Below, piece by piece: positions 9,647 to 17,182 of a stretch of 64,000 nt of DNA. The first letter of the stretch is position 1, and every line of letters starts with the position of its first letter. The position numbers were made by a program, and so were the translations under genes. The stretch comes from Methanosarcina horonobensis HB-1 = JCM 15518 (GTDB lineage: Archaea > Halobacteriota > Methanosarcinia > Methanosarcinales > Methanosarcinaceae): contig NZ_CP009516.1 in assembly GCF_000970285.1 (NCBI RefSeq), positions 248,001 through 312,000 on the forward strand. The letters are read 5' to 3'. The notes beneath the pieces are model-generated. The model ran no database searches. It had not been told where the DNA came from and saw only the letters and a program-made list of their open reading frames with translations.

Positions 9647-10255
9647 ATTGTTACCCTTTTATATATACCTTTTAATTTATTCGAAAGGTTTAGGACGGAA
9701 TCAAAACATCGTTAATAATTTTTACACCTTCAATTTATGTACTCAGTTACACACTTGTTTTCGTTCTCCGGATTATCTGACTATCTATTGTTCCAGATTA
9801 TCCGGGACTATTTTAATTTCTCTATTCTCTCTACTCACTCCCTGCAGTTTTGTAACTATGTGAATTTTTGTTCGAATACACTGTATAATTATTTAACTGA
9901 TTTGGTTTGTCTTCTACCTGCTATTTCTCCGTTTTTTCTTTGATAAAGTAATTTGATTTGCCGTAGCAATTCAACATAAATTTTCTTTCCAGGCTTAAAC
10001 TGATCTAATACATGCTTTCCACTTTCGTGGAGAAACCGGTTACTTATGGTTTCAATGTTTAAAATCAATCTAAAGGTTATGGAATTGGTCTTCTTTGCTT
10101 TTTATCTTTTATAAGGTTAGCCTTTTTCCTTTCCTCTCGGGACAGGATTTTTGGTTTTTAATGGTCATGTGCTCTCTTTTTTATTTCTATTTCCTGTTAT
10201 ATGGCTTTAGTTCGGGAAATTAAATGGAGGAGAATTTTTATATAAGATTGCATAT
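9647..10255. other. Intergenic region between divergent genes
   Basis: About 600 bases separate the minus-strand sugar operon from the plus-strand small membrane protein. The sequence is AT-rich and pyrimidine-rich. Short frames here start from weak codons and look random. It should contain the operon promoter; no repeat or RNA gene is recognised. Confidence 0.4.
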
Positions 10256-10549
10256 TTGTTCCTCTTATATATACATGAATTAACCAAAGGAGTTCTAGTT
10301 ACGCTTACAAGTTTAATTCCATCAACTTCCGCTTCTTCGGATGTGTTCACAATTATGACCACACCCGGGGTCCCTGAAGGTGCATCAGTAGCTGTAGCAG
10401 TTTTGCTTTTACTCTTACTTTTCAGAGACTTTCTCCCTCTGTCAAAGCACTGGGGAGATTCTGTGCAAACTTCTTTAAACATGGGAATCCTTCCACTTCT
10501 GTTTTCCTTCGGCGCAATTATTCTTTACAAGCTTGTAGCTCTCTTCTAA
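10256..10549 (+). CDS. Small two-helix membrane protein
   Basis: Up to 97 residues with two strongly hydrophobic segments (VAVAVLLLLLLF and MGILPLLFSFGAIILYKLVALF) joined by a short charged loop (RDFLPLSKHWGD). The start is uncertain. The first in-frame start is TTG at 10256 with no ribosome site at normal distance, although an AAAGGAG occurs inside the frame near 10288. The block SASSDVFTIMTTPGVPEG before helix 1 is probably outside the cell. The protein at 31618 has the same plan and aligns over both helices (GIP, then a K/R-E/D-x-L loop, then MGI..LL), so the two are paralogues. I do not know a function; both sit next to glycan genes. Confidence 0.6.
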   Translation: MFLLYIHELTKGVLVTLTSLIPSTSASSDVFTIMTTPGVPEGASVAVAVLLLLLLFRDFLPLSKHWGDSVQTSLNMGILPLLFSFGAIILYKLVALF

Positions 10550-10789
10550 TATCTGGGGAACTCTTTTAAGTTTGAACTTAAAGCATCGAGAGAAAAAATA
10601 TTTTAAAAAAGTTTATGAAAGTAATTTTTTCCTATCCAGTTACTAAAAATAAGTTTTCCTGCTTTCTTTTCTGCCTGCTCACTTTCATGCACTACCTTTC
10701 TCTCTTTTTCCCTTTCGCTTGCATTTCTTCTCTTCAAGCAGAATCTTACAGCAGGATACATACATGTCTGAAAAGGAAACGGATCTGGA

Positions 10790-10960
10790 AAATGTACACT
10801 TGTGAACTACCCCTCCCTGCTTTCTGATGAAAGCGAGGAAGTGGCTTCTTGCTTCATCCCTCGAACTACCGTTCGCAAGTCCACAAGCTCATCCCCTACG
10901 TTCCATAGGTGTCAGATAACTATAAGATTTTGATCTTGAAGAGAGAACTTTTTGATATTG
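10790..10960 (-). ncRNA. Candidate TnpB guide (omega/re) RNA
   Basis: In IS200/IS605 elements the guide RNA overlaps the tnpB 3' end and runs through the right end into flanking DNA. Here that is the minus strand from inside the tnpB end (10912) to about 10790. It includes a second stem region near 10850-10900 and the terminal hairpin at 10810-10841; the first bases past GTAGTTCAC (below 10802) would be the guide. The position is inferred from the family; the hairpins are seen. Confidence 0.4.
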
Positions 10961-12027
10961 ATTGCAGCATTTATGTCTCTGTCATGCTTTGTTTTGCAAT
11001 CAGGACACGTCCACTCTCTAACATCAAGAGTTAGATTGGAATTGTGATACCCACAAACATTGCATAATTTAGAAGATGGCTCAAATCTTCCTATTCGTAA
11101 AATGGTTTTTCCCAACCATTCAGCTTTATACTCTAATTTTGTTACAAAACTACTCAACGAAGCATCGGAAATAGACTGAGCCAGACAATGATTTTTTACC
11201 ATACCTTTAACATTCAGAGTTTCCAGCGCAATAGCTTGGTTCTCGCTAATCAGTCTAAAAGAGAGTTGATGCTGGAAATTATTTCTCTGATTGCTAATAG
11301 TTTCATGGATTTTTGAAAGATGCTGTCTAGCCTTATTCCTATTCTTAGAGCCTTTAACTTTTCTCGATACTCTTTTTTGCAAACATTTCATTCTTTTTAG
11401 AGAATTTTTAAGGTATTTTGGATTTTCAACCTTTTCTCCATTTGATAGAACTGCAAAATCTTTGATGCCTGCATCAATACCTATTGTAGTTGATTCTGAA
11501 AAGTTCTGCTTTTCAGGAATATCTTTTTCATTATCTACAAGGATACTGATATAATATTTTCCTGTACTTGATCTTGAAATTGTTGCGGTTTTAAGTTTGC
11601 CTTCAAACCTTCTATGAAGTATGGTTTTAACTTCACCTATTTTAGGAAGCTTAATTATCTGCTTCTCAAAATCTACCGCATAATGTTGAGGCATTTGATA
11701 TGATTGAACCGGATTTTTCTTAGACTTGAACTTAGGAAATCCGGATTTCTCTCTAAAGAATTTAGTAAATGCTGATTCTACATTTACTAAAGAGGCAAGT
11801 AGAGCCTGTGAATTAGCTTCTTTTAACCATTCGTTAGAAGGTTTTACTTCATGGACTAAAATGTGCTGTAAATCAAACCTCGATATTGATTTCCTAGTTT
11901 GTTCATAAGTTTTTATCTTTTGTTCTAAAGCCCAGTTATAGACAAATCTACATGCACCAAAATGAACTTGTATCATTTCCTTTTGTTTTTTGCTAGGGTA
12001 GATTCGATATTTGTAGGCTTTTAACAT
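10912..12027 (-). CDS. tnpB: TnpB RNA-guided nuclease
   Basis: A 371-residue TnpB. An N-terminal helix-turn-helix/wedge region (MLKAYKYRIYPSKKQKEMI, FVYNWALEQK) is followed by a complete RuvC nuclease: first Asp in IGIDAGIKDFAVL, Glu in IALETLNVKGM, last Asp in HDRDINAAINI. Between the last two lies a four-cysteine zinc ribbon (CNVCG ... CPDC). All catalytic residues are intact, so it is probably an active guided nuclease that keeps its element in place, not a relic. There is no ribosome site, and a TATA box about 27 bases before the ATG points to a leaderless mRNA. The guide RNA is expected from the 3' end of this gene and the element end. Confidence 0.9.
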   Translation of the reverse strand: MLKAYKYRIYPSKKQKEMIQVHFGACRFVYNWALEQKIKTYEQTRKSISRFDLQHILVHEVKPSNEWLKEANSQALLASLVNVESAFTKFFREKSGFPKFKSKKNPVQSYQMPQHYAVDFEKQIIKLPKIGEVKTILHRRFEGKLKTATISRSSTGKYYISILVDNEKDIPEKQNFSESTTIGIDAGIKDFAVLSNGEKVENPKYLKNSLKRMKCLQKRVSRKVKGSKNRNKARQHLSKIHETISNQRNNFQHQLSFRLISENQAIALETLNVKGMVKNHCLAQSISDASLSSFVTKLEYKAEWLGKTILRIGRFEPSSKLCNVCGYHNSNLTLDVREWTCPDCKTKHDRDINAAINIKKFSLQDQNLIVI

Positions 12028-12049
12028 ACTATATATTATGCGTTTTAAA

Positions 12050-12058
12050 GAGATATAT
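12050..12058 (-). promoter_or_regulatory. TATA box of tnpB
   Basis: Minus-strand CTATATATC is centred about 27 bases from the tnpB ATG at 12027. This places the transcription start at or next to the start codon and agrees with the missing ribosome site. Confidence 0.5.
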
Positions 12059-12168
12059 AGGTTTTGTTAAACTTAATATAGTGAAGTTGACGGCTTTCAT
12101 CCCCCACCTGTCGCTTCGCTCCGAGGAAGGGGACTTCACGCCTTAAAGTTAAAAAATGAATTTAGAAT

Positions 12169-13035
12169 TTAGAGTAGATGTGGTATAACCCCAAAGAGAA
12201 ATACATTTATGAAACCGTGAATCATTGCGACCAGAGGGAGACTCCGGGTTTTATAGAATATATATCCTATGATAAAACCTACTAATAAGGCATAGAACAC
12301 TTCAATTACATTCCCATACACGGAATGCATTAGTCCGAACAGGACACTTGTGATTATCAGGCCTTCCCTACTTCCGAGAAACACTTCGAGCCTGTTCTGC
12401 AGAATGGACCTGAAGATGATCTCTTCAATTAGACCTACTAAAAAGACCATAGTAAGAGTAAGTATCAGGAGGCTGAAAATTGATAGATCGGGAATCAGGT
12501 AGTTTGTCCCTATTATAATGTATTCTCCAGCTCCAAGAAGAAGACCTACAATTATCGATAGCGGAATATATATACCTATTTTTTTGAAGGTTATTCCAAG
12601 TTGTTCCTGGGTAAATCCCTGATGGGTGAGTGCGATGGTTACCGGAATTGTAAGGAGCCCGTAGATAAAGACAAACGAGTAAAGCGTTATCTCATAAAAT
12701 GCCGGCATTGAGAGATTTACAAGTCGCAGGACCGGGAGCAGAAGAAGGGCCTGGTAAGTCTTCTGGATCTCGTCGTCCTTTATATATAACATGGAAAGAG
12801 AAAGTCCAAGCAGGAGAACTGCGTGTACTTCCATAGCTTCTACAACTTTTCCAGAATATATCATAAATTCCGCAAAAGCGATGGCTATAATGGGAATAAT
12901 CAGGTAAAGTGCTTTGTTTTTTATAGCAGGCTCTTGTACTGACCTGCTTTCGGGCACATACATTTCTCCGTATTCAGGCGTTTGCATTTCTTTATTTTCG
13001 GGTACTTTTATCTCCTGATTTTCATATATCTCCAT
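12169..13035 (-). CDS. CPBP-family intramembrane protease (CAAX protease-like)
   Basis: A 288-residue polytopic membrane protein, about eight helices after a hydrophilic N-terminus rich in PE/GE repeats. The CPBP/Abi signature is complete: EEIIFRSILQNRL (EExxxR motif), a histidine in FGLMHSVYGN, and HGFINVFLF near the C-terminus. Members are intramembrane glutamate proteases; substrates in archaea are mostly unknown. The ATG at 13035 lies two bases after the stop of the DUF1616 gene, and its GAGGAGG ribosome site is inside that gene, so the two are co-transcribed and probably coupled. The pairing suggests they act on the same envelope proteins, which is inference. Confidence 0.85.
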   Translation of the reverse strand: MEIYENQEIKVPENKEMQTPEYGEMYVPESRSVQEPAIKNKALYLIIPIIAIAFAEFMIYSGKVVEAMEVHAVLLLGLSLSMLYIKDDEIQKTYQALLLLPVLRLVNLSMPAFYEITLYSFVFIYGLLTIPVTIALTHQGFTQEQLGITFKKIGIYIPLSIIVGLLLGAGEYIIIGTNYLIPDLSIFSLLILTLTMVFLVGLIEEIIFRSILQNRLEVFLGSREGLIITSVLFGLMHSVYGNVIEVFYALLVGFIIGYIFYKTRSLPLVAMIHGFINVFLFGVIPHLL

Positions 13036-13037
13036 CT

Positions 13038-13925
13038 TCAGGCCTCCTCGGTAACGTTTATCCAGAGGCGCAGGTCCCTGTAAGGTACATCCTTTTCAGT
13101 ATCATTGAAAAGCAGGAACTGAAGCTCCATGTTCTCCCCTTCAAAAGAGGGGGTTATCTCAAGCGGCTCTTCCAGGGTCGTATTGTCTTCAAGCTGTATA
13201 TTCTTCAGGTTCTCAGGCAGAGCCAGAGATCTATTCTCTAGTCTGACATCCATCGTATAGTTTACTGTTCTATGTTCATGATTTACGACCCCTATGATGA
13301 CCGTTCCGCTGTCTCCCTGTATGTACTCTGTAGTATAGTTATTAGCTGTCTTATCGGGTCCGAGAATATAGAACTCTGTAAATGGTTCCTGTTCGTGTGG
13401 GATTATAGATACATAGGCCAGGCTTCCAACTAAAGCCATAACAGAAATCGCCAGAAAAACCCGGAGGATTTTTTCTGTTGATGATTCTGGTTTTCCCAGA
13501 ATTTCAACTAATAGAGAGTGGGCAGAAGCTTTGAAAGAGACTCCAAAGGCTTTATCTTCTGGAAGCTGTCTCCTGCGGACATATGCTGCTGCACATGTAA
13601 GGATGATGAGCAAAGAGAGGCTTGCAAGAAGAGGCATTTCTCTGATCCCGAATGATGTGTTATTAAGTACAAGTCCTATAAGAGGTACAGTTGCAACACT
13701 CATTCCGACAGAAAGTGCTGCCCTCTCAATTCCTTCAAGTCCGTTATTTGCTGGAAATAGTAAGGCTACAAGGGCATACCCTGGTAGAAACAGGACCAGT
13801 GGCAGGCCAAGGACTGTGCGAATAAAACTCTCACTGAGTACAGGGATGAGTACGAAAATATCCGTAAGAATTACGAGACCTATCACAAACAGCAGGTCAG
13901 ATGGAAACTTCTGGTTTCCGGCCAT
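13038..13925 (-). CDS. DUF1616 membrane protein
   Basis: A 295-residue protein with the DUF1616 layout: four N-terminal helices (LLFVIGLVILTDIFVLIPVL, LGLPLVLFLPGYALVALLFP, AALSVGMSVATVPLIGLVL, LLASLSLLIILTCAAAYV), a cytoplasmic stretch, a fifth helix near residue 165, and a C-terminal extracellular beta domain with many NxS/T sequons. DUF1616 proteins occur in archaeal envelope and glycosylation loci; no biochemical activity is known to me. The long frame starts at 13937, but the ATG at 13925 has GAGGAG at good spacing and is chosen. Co-transcribed with the downstream CPBP protease. Confidence 0.85.
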   Translation of the reverse strand: MAGNQKFPSDLLFVIGLVILTDIFVLIPVLSESFIRTVLGLPLVLFLPGYALVALLFPANNGLEGIERAALSVGMSVATVPLIGLVLNNTSFGIREMPLLASLSLLIILTCAAAYVRRRQLPEDKAFGVSFKASAHSLLVEILGKPESSTEKILRVFLAISVMALVGSLAYVSIIPHEQEPFTEFYILGPDKTANNYTTEYIQGDSGTVIIGVVNHEHRTVNYTMDVRLENRSLALPENLKNIQLEDNTTLEEPLEITPSFEGENMELQFLLFNDTEKDVPYRDLRLWINVTEEA

Positions 13926-14829
13926 ATGACTCCTCATAAAACGGTTTTAATGTTTTTCTGGTTTTCCAGCTTTATTTTTCGTGTATTCAGGCTTATCTGC
14001 TTATTTCATTATCTATTGGCAGGCTTTTCAAAAACCTTTCTGGCTGTTTTTCCGGCTGGTCTGCTATATCTTCTACTACGAAGAGTTGAGAACCGGAAGA
14101 TTGGGGATTAGTCCTTGGTTTCAATTCAGGATTCGATTCTTGATTTAGTAAAGCATTCGTTCTTGAATAGTTAATATTTTTTTCAATAATGTTTTTAATT
14201 CGATCTACTCAAATTCTCTTTTTATATAAAATATCTTTCCTTTTTCCTGCTTTGTTATTATAAAAATGTATTTCTTTTTTATGGTCTTTCTCAGAACTTC
14301 TACTTCTCAGAGTAAGTTTGACATTTTTTTGAAAATCATTTCTTGGATAAGTTTACACTTTTTTGATTATGTTAGTCTGAGTTACAGAAATCTCTGTTTA
14401 CTTAACTATCTGTATAAACTTTTATATTTATATTAGAATATATGAAATTTTATTTGAAGCCATCTAAGGGGCTTTTAAGGCCAAAGGGCTTTTTAACGAG
14501 GCTTAACTGTTTTTCGTCATCGGGGGCACTGCTGAACTATTTTTTGTGCCTAAATGCTTATATAGCTCATATATTAAAACAAATACACGTCTTATTCAGA
14601 ACTACTAACTTGCTTGCAGAGCATCTCTCCTTTCCCTAAAAGGAGACAAAAGCCCCCCAATGATGCGCTGTAAGTCCGATTATAGATTATCCTTAGAAAC
14701 CCTTTAAAAATTGTGGAGCGATGACTCTGAAAAATGTATTCACTGTATTTGACATTCTCGCCAATTTCTCTATAGAATGGCGGTTTATAGAGAATTCTGA
14801 ATTTTTTTATCAAAGAGGTAGATGATTGC
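13926..14829. other. Long intergenic/leader region
   Basis: This 900-base gap lies between divergent genes. A TATA box at 14421-14430 would start a transcript near 14453, giving the glycosyltransferase at 14830 a 5' leader of roughly 375 bases. The segment 14458-14500 repeats AAGGGGCTTTTAAGG / AAAGGGCTTTTTAA and may fold. The small frame at 14442 begins before the likely transcription start and is not called. Confidence 0.45.
14421..14430 (+). promoter_or_regulatory. Candidate TATA box for the glycosyltransferase gene
   Basis: TTTATATTTA in a T-rich stretch is the best TATA match upstream of the GT2 gene. It implies a long untranslated leader, a frequent feature of Methanosarcina mRNAs. Confidence 0.35.
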
Positions 14830-15726
14830 ATGACCATTACTATTGCAGCCATGCCTGCCTACAACGAAGCCCATGCCATTGCAGAGGTTATTCAGGGCTG
14901 CAAAAAATATGTGGACAGGGTGGTGGTTGTGGATGATGGGAGTACGGATGACACTGTTAACATCGCCGAGTCTCTTGGTGCATACGTAGTCCGCCATGAA
15001 ATAAACAAAGGATATGGAGCAGCCCTCAGGAACTGTTTTGAAACCGCCCGTAACCTTGGCGCAGGTGCCATGGTTATAATCGATTCCGATGGTCAGCACG
15101 ATCCTTCTGAAATCCCCAAACTTCTTGAACCTTTAAAGCAGGGATTTGATCTTGTTATTGGTTCAAGATTCGTCAACGGCAACGGAAAAAATGTCCCTAT
15201 TTACCGTAAGTTTGGAATGAAAGTCCTTGATATCGCAACCTACATAGCAGGCGGTCTCAATGTCACCGATTCCCAGAGTGGTTTTCGGGCATACGGCAGA
15301 AAAGCCATTGAAAACATAAATCTGAATGGCACTGACATGTCTGCAGGTTCCGAGATTCTTATTCAGGCAAGGGATCACAAACTTAAGTTTACTGAAGTAG
15401 AAATCCACTGTAGATATGATCTTGAAGACTGCTCCAGCGAGCATCCTTTTATACATGGTCCCAGGGTTCTGTTTCAGCTTCTTAAAGATATGGAGTACAG
15501 GCGGCCTTTATACTACTTTGCTGTCCCCGGGCTGATTATGGTATCTGCAGGCGTCCTTATGGGGCTTAAGTTTTTGCAGGATTATATTCTTGGGGGATAT
15601 CTGCGTTTCGGACCTACCCTTCTTATGGTAATGCTGACAATTATAGGGGCTTTCATGGTATTTACGGGAATAATACTGCATGCCATTTCAAGAATGATAT
15701 TTCTGAATGAACAGATGCGGAAATAA
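14830..15726 (+). CDS. GT2 glycosyltransferase, polyprenyl-phosphate sugar synthase type
   Basis: A 298-residue membrane-attached family 2 glycosyltransferase of the dolichyl-phosphate mannose/glucose synthase type. The catalytic domain covers residues 1-220: AMPAYNEAHAIAEVI, VVDDGSTDDT, IDSDGQHDP (DxD metal site) and SQSGFRAYGRKAI. Two C-terminal helices follow (PGLIMVSAGVLMGL, LLMVMLTIIGAFMVFTGIIL). Such enzymes move one sugar from UDP- or GDP-sugar to dolichyl phosphate, which then serves GT-C transferases. GAGGT stands before the ATG. The next GT2 gene follows after 25 bases on the same strand. Donor and acceptor are not readable from sequence. Confidence 0.88.
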   Translation: MTITIAAMPAYNEAHAIAEVIQGCKKYVDRVVVVDDGSTDDTVNIAESLGAYVVRHEINKGYGAALRNCFETARNLGAGAMVIIDSDGQHDPSEIPKLLEPLKQGFDLVIGSRFVNGNGKNVPIYRKFGMKVLDIATYIAGGLNVTDSQSGFRAYGRKAIENINLNGTDMSAGSEILIQARDHKLKFTEVEIHCRYDLEDCSSEHPFIHGPRVLFQLLKDMEYRRPLYYFAVPGLIMVSAGVLMGLKFLQDYILGGYLRFGPTLLMVMLTIIGAFMVFTGIILHAISRMIFLNEQMRK

Positions 15727-15751
15727 TAACGATTAAATTGGGTGTCATTTT

Positions 15752-16765
15752 ATGGAATATCCTTTTGTTTCGGTTGTAGTAGGTATTCGCAACGAAGAGA
15801 GATTTATTGAAGAATGCATCGAGTCTCTTCTTTGTCTGAATTACCCTCAGGATTCTTATGAGATTCTTATAGTCGATGGAATGTCCACCGATAAAACCCG
15901 GGAACTCGTACAGAAGTACCCGGTAAGGCTCCTTCTTAATGAAAGAAAAAATGTTGCGGCAGCAAGGAACCTTGGCGTGGAAAACTCTCGGGGGGATCTC
16001 GTCGCATTTACGGACGGAGACTGCAAGGCCGATCCCCTGTGGTTAATAACACTTGTCAATGAAATGAAAACCGCTCCTGAAGACGTAGCATGTGTTGGCG
16101 GGCCTAACTTAATATTTGATACTGACCCTGTTTTTGGTAGGGTGGTAGGGCATGCCCAGGAAACATTTCTGGGGTCTGGAGGCTCTGCCCAGTCTAAGAA
16201 TTCGACAAAGAAGCATTACGTCAGTTCTCTTCCTAACTGCAATGCGCTGTATAAAAAAAATACAATCAAGGAAGCCGGGTATTTTGACGAGCGATTTGTT
16301 GTAGGTCAGGACGGAGACCTCAATTACAGAATAAACAAAAAAGGTTATAAATTTTTGTATATTCCGGAAGCAAAAGTATTGCACCACAGAAGGGGAACTC
16401 TCAAATCATTTTCAGTAAGAATGTTTAAGTACGGTATGTGGATGGCTGAGCTTTTCAAAAAACACGGCGAATTTGTTCGCTGGTATGCATTTCTGCCCTC
16501 GATTGCCATCCTTTTTGCAGTCCTTTCGCTTGTTATTTCTCCTGTATATACAGCGCCGATAATAATTCTGCTCTTAATGGGAATTTTATATTTCATTCTG
16601 GTCCTTGTTACCTCAATTCAGGTAACATATAAAATGAAATCAAAATACGGCCTTTTTGCCCTTTTTGTGATTCCTGTGCAGCATATTACTTATGGACTGG
16701 GGTTTTTGTACAGTTTTATAAACTCCCTTTTCCTTTCAAAAGCCAAATCTCTTTCGAATAGTTAA
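15752..16765 (+). CDS. GT2 glycosyltransferase with C-terminal membrane helices
   Basis: A 337-residue family 2 glycosyltransferase. The N-terminal GT-A domain shows VSVVVGIRNEERFIEECI, VDGMSTDKTREL, the DxD-type metal site FTDGDCKAD and the acceptor-side acidic motif VVGQDGDLNYRI. A C-terminal membrane part (about residues 245-330) has three helices. It probably adds a sugar to a lipid-linked oligosaccharide on the cytoplasmic face. A GGGTGTC ribosome site precedes the ATG. It is co-directional with the GT2 gene 25 bases upstream and likely in the same operon. Confidence 0.86.
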   Translation: MEYPFVSVVVGIRNEERFIEECIESLLCLNYPQDSYEILIVDGMSTDKTRELVQKYPVRLLLNERKNVAAARNLGVENSRGDLVAFTDGDCKADPLWLITLVNEMKTAPEDVACVGGPNLIFDTDPVFGRVVGHAQETFLGSGGSAQSKNSTKKHYVSSLPNCNALYKKNTIKEAGYFDERFVVGQDGDLNYRINKKGYKFLYIPEAKVLHHRRGTLKSFSVRMFKYGMWMAELFKKHGEFVRWYAFLPSIAILFAVLSLVISPVYTAPIIILLLMGILYFILVLVTSIQVTYKMKSKYGLFALFVIPVQHITYGLGFLYSFINSLFLSKAKSLSNS

Positions 16766-16788
16766 AATTTTACAATTTATCGATTCTA

Positions 16789-16870
16789 GTGTCGCGTCAA
16801 TCCTGAAGGACCGAATGATTCTGAATGGTTGTAGCCAAGTTTATACGACATTTAATCGTTGAAGCGACAC
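16789..16870. repeat. 82-bp element with terminal inverted repeats (MITE-like)
   Basis: GTGTCGCGTCAA at 16789-16800 is matched in reverse by TTGAAGCGACAC at 16859-16870, 11 of 12 bases. The inside has no coding capacity. The size and terminal repeats fit a miniature inverted-repeat element or the fused ends of an insertion sequence. No clear target duplication is seen at the borders. Confidence 0.5.
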
Positions 16871-17030
16871 CAGTACAGCTTTCCTTAAAGTAAATTTAAT
16901 AAATTACTGGATAAATTGAATCTGACCTGGAGTATAAGTTGGAGCAAAAAATTCTTAACCAATATAGACCTCACTGTAACCCTGTTGGTTTCAAACAAAA
17001 AATCGGAGCCATTTTTCAGGTTCAGTCCTG

Positions 17031-17113
17031 AATCCTTATTCAGAGTAATCCCAAATCCTTATTCAGAGTAATTCTGAATCCTTATTCAGAGTAATCCCGA
17101 ATCCCTGTTCAGA
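17031..17113. repeat. 23-bp direct tandem repeats
   Basis: The unit AATCCTTATTCAGAGTAAT plus four bases begins at 17031, 17054 and 17077, with a diverged fourth copy at 17100. The exact 23-base period keeps one helical face. It lies 70-150 bases before the membrane-protein gene at 17183 and may be slippage DNA or a multi-site binding region. Confidence 0.7.
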
Positions 17114-17182
17114 TTCAATTCTGAACTCTTTATTTCAAATTCAATACATGAAATTATGATCGCTTAAGGTTATGGAGATAGT

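Larger units (their letters stand above)
10802..12142 (-). mobile_element. Solitary TnpB (IS1341-type, IS200/IS605 group) element
   Basis: An element of about 1.34 kb containing only tnpB and no TnpA transposase. On the minus strand the left end lies just beyond TTTAA (plus 12143-12147), with a subterminal inverted repeat GTGAAGT/ACTTCAC around a GC-rich hairpin (about 12081-12139). The right end carries an imperfect hairpin (10810-10841; CCTCGCTTTC paired with GAAAGC and GGGAGG) and finishes in GTAGTTCAC at about 10802, a common terminus of archaeal members. No target duplication is expected for this group. The element sits 27 bases after the CPBP protease stop and does not break a recognisable gene. 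Boundaries are estimated from these patterns, not from an empty site. Confidence 0.75.

Noticed and set aside
9737-9943. Plus-strand frame of 68 codons in the 9.6-10.2 kb gap
   Set aside because: Composition is that of random pyrimidine-rich DNA and there is no ribosome site.
10615-10827. Plus-strand frame of 70 codons
   Set aside because: No ribosome site; it runs into the TnpB element end and resembles chance translation of T-rich DNA.
14442-14639. Plus-strand frame of 65 codons in the GT2 leader
   Set aside because: Its ATG precedes the predicted transcription start and has no ribosome site.
17031-17113. Possible CRISPR array
   Set aside because: The repeats are directly tandem with no spacers, and no cas genes lie nearby.
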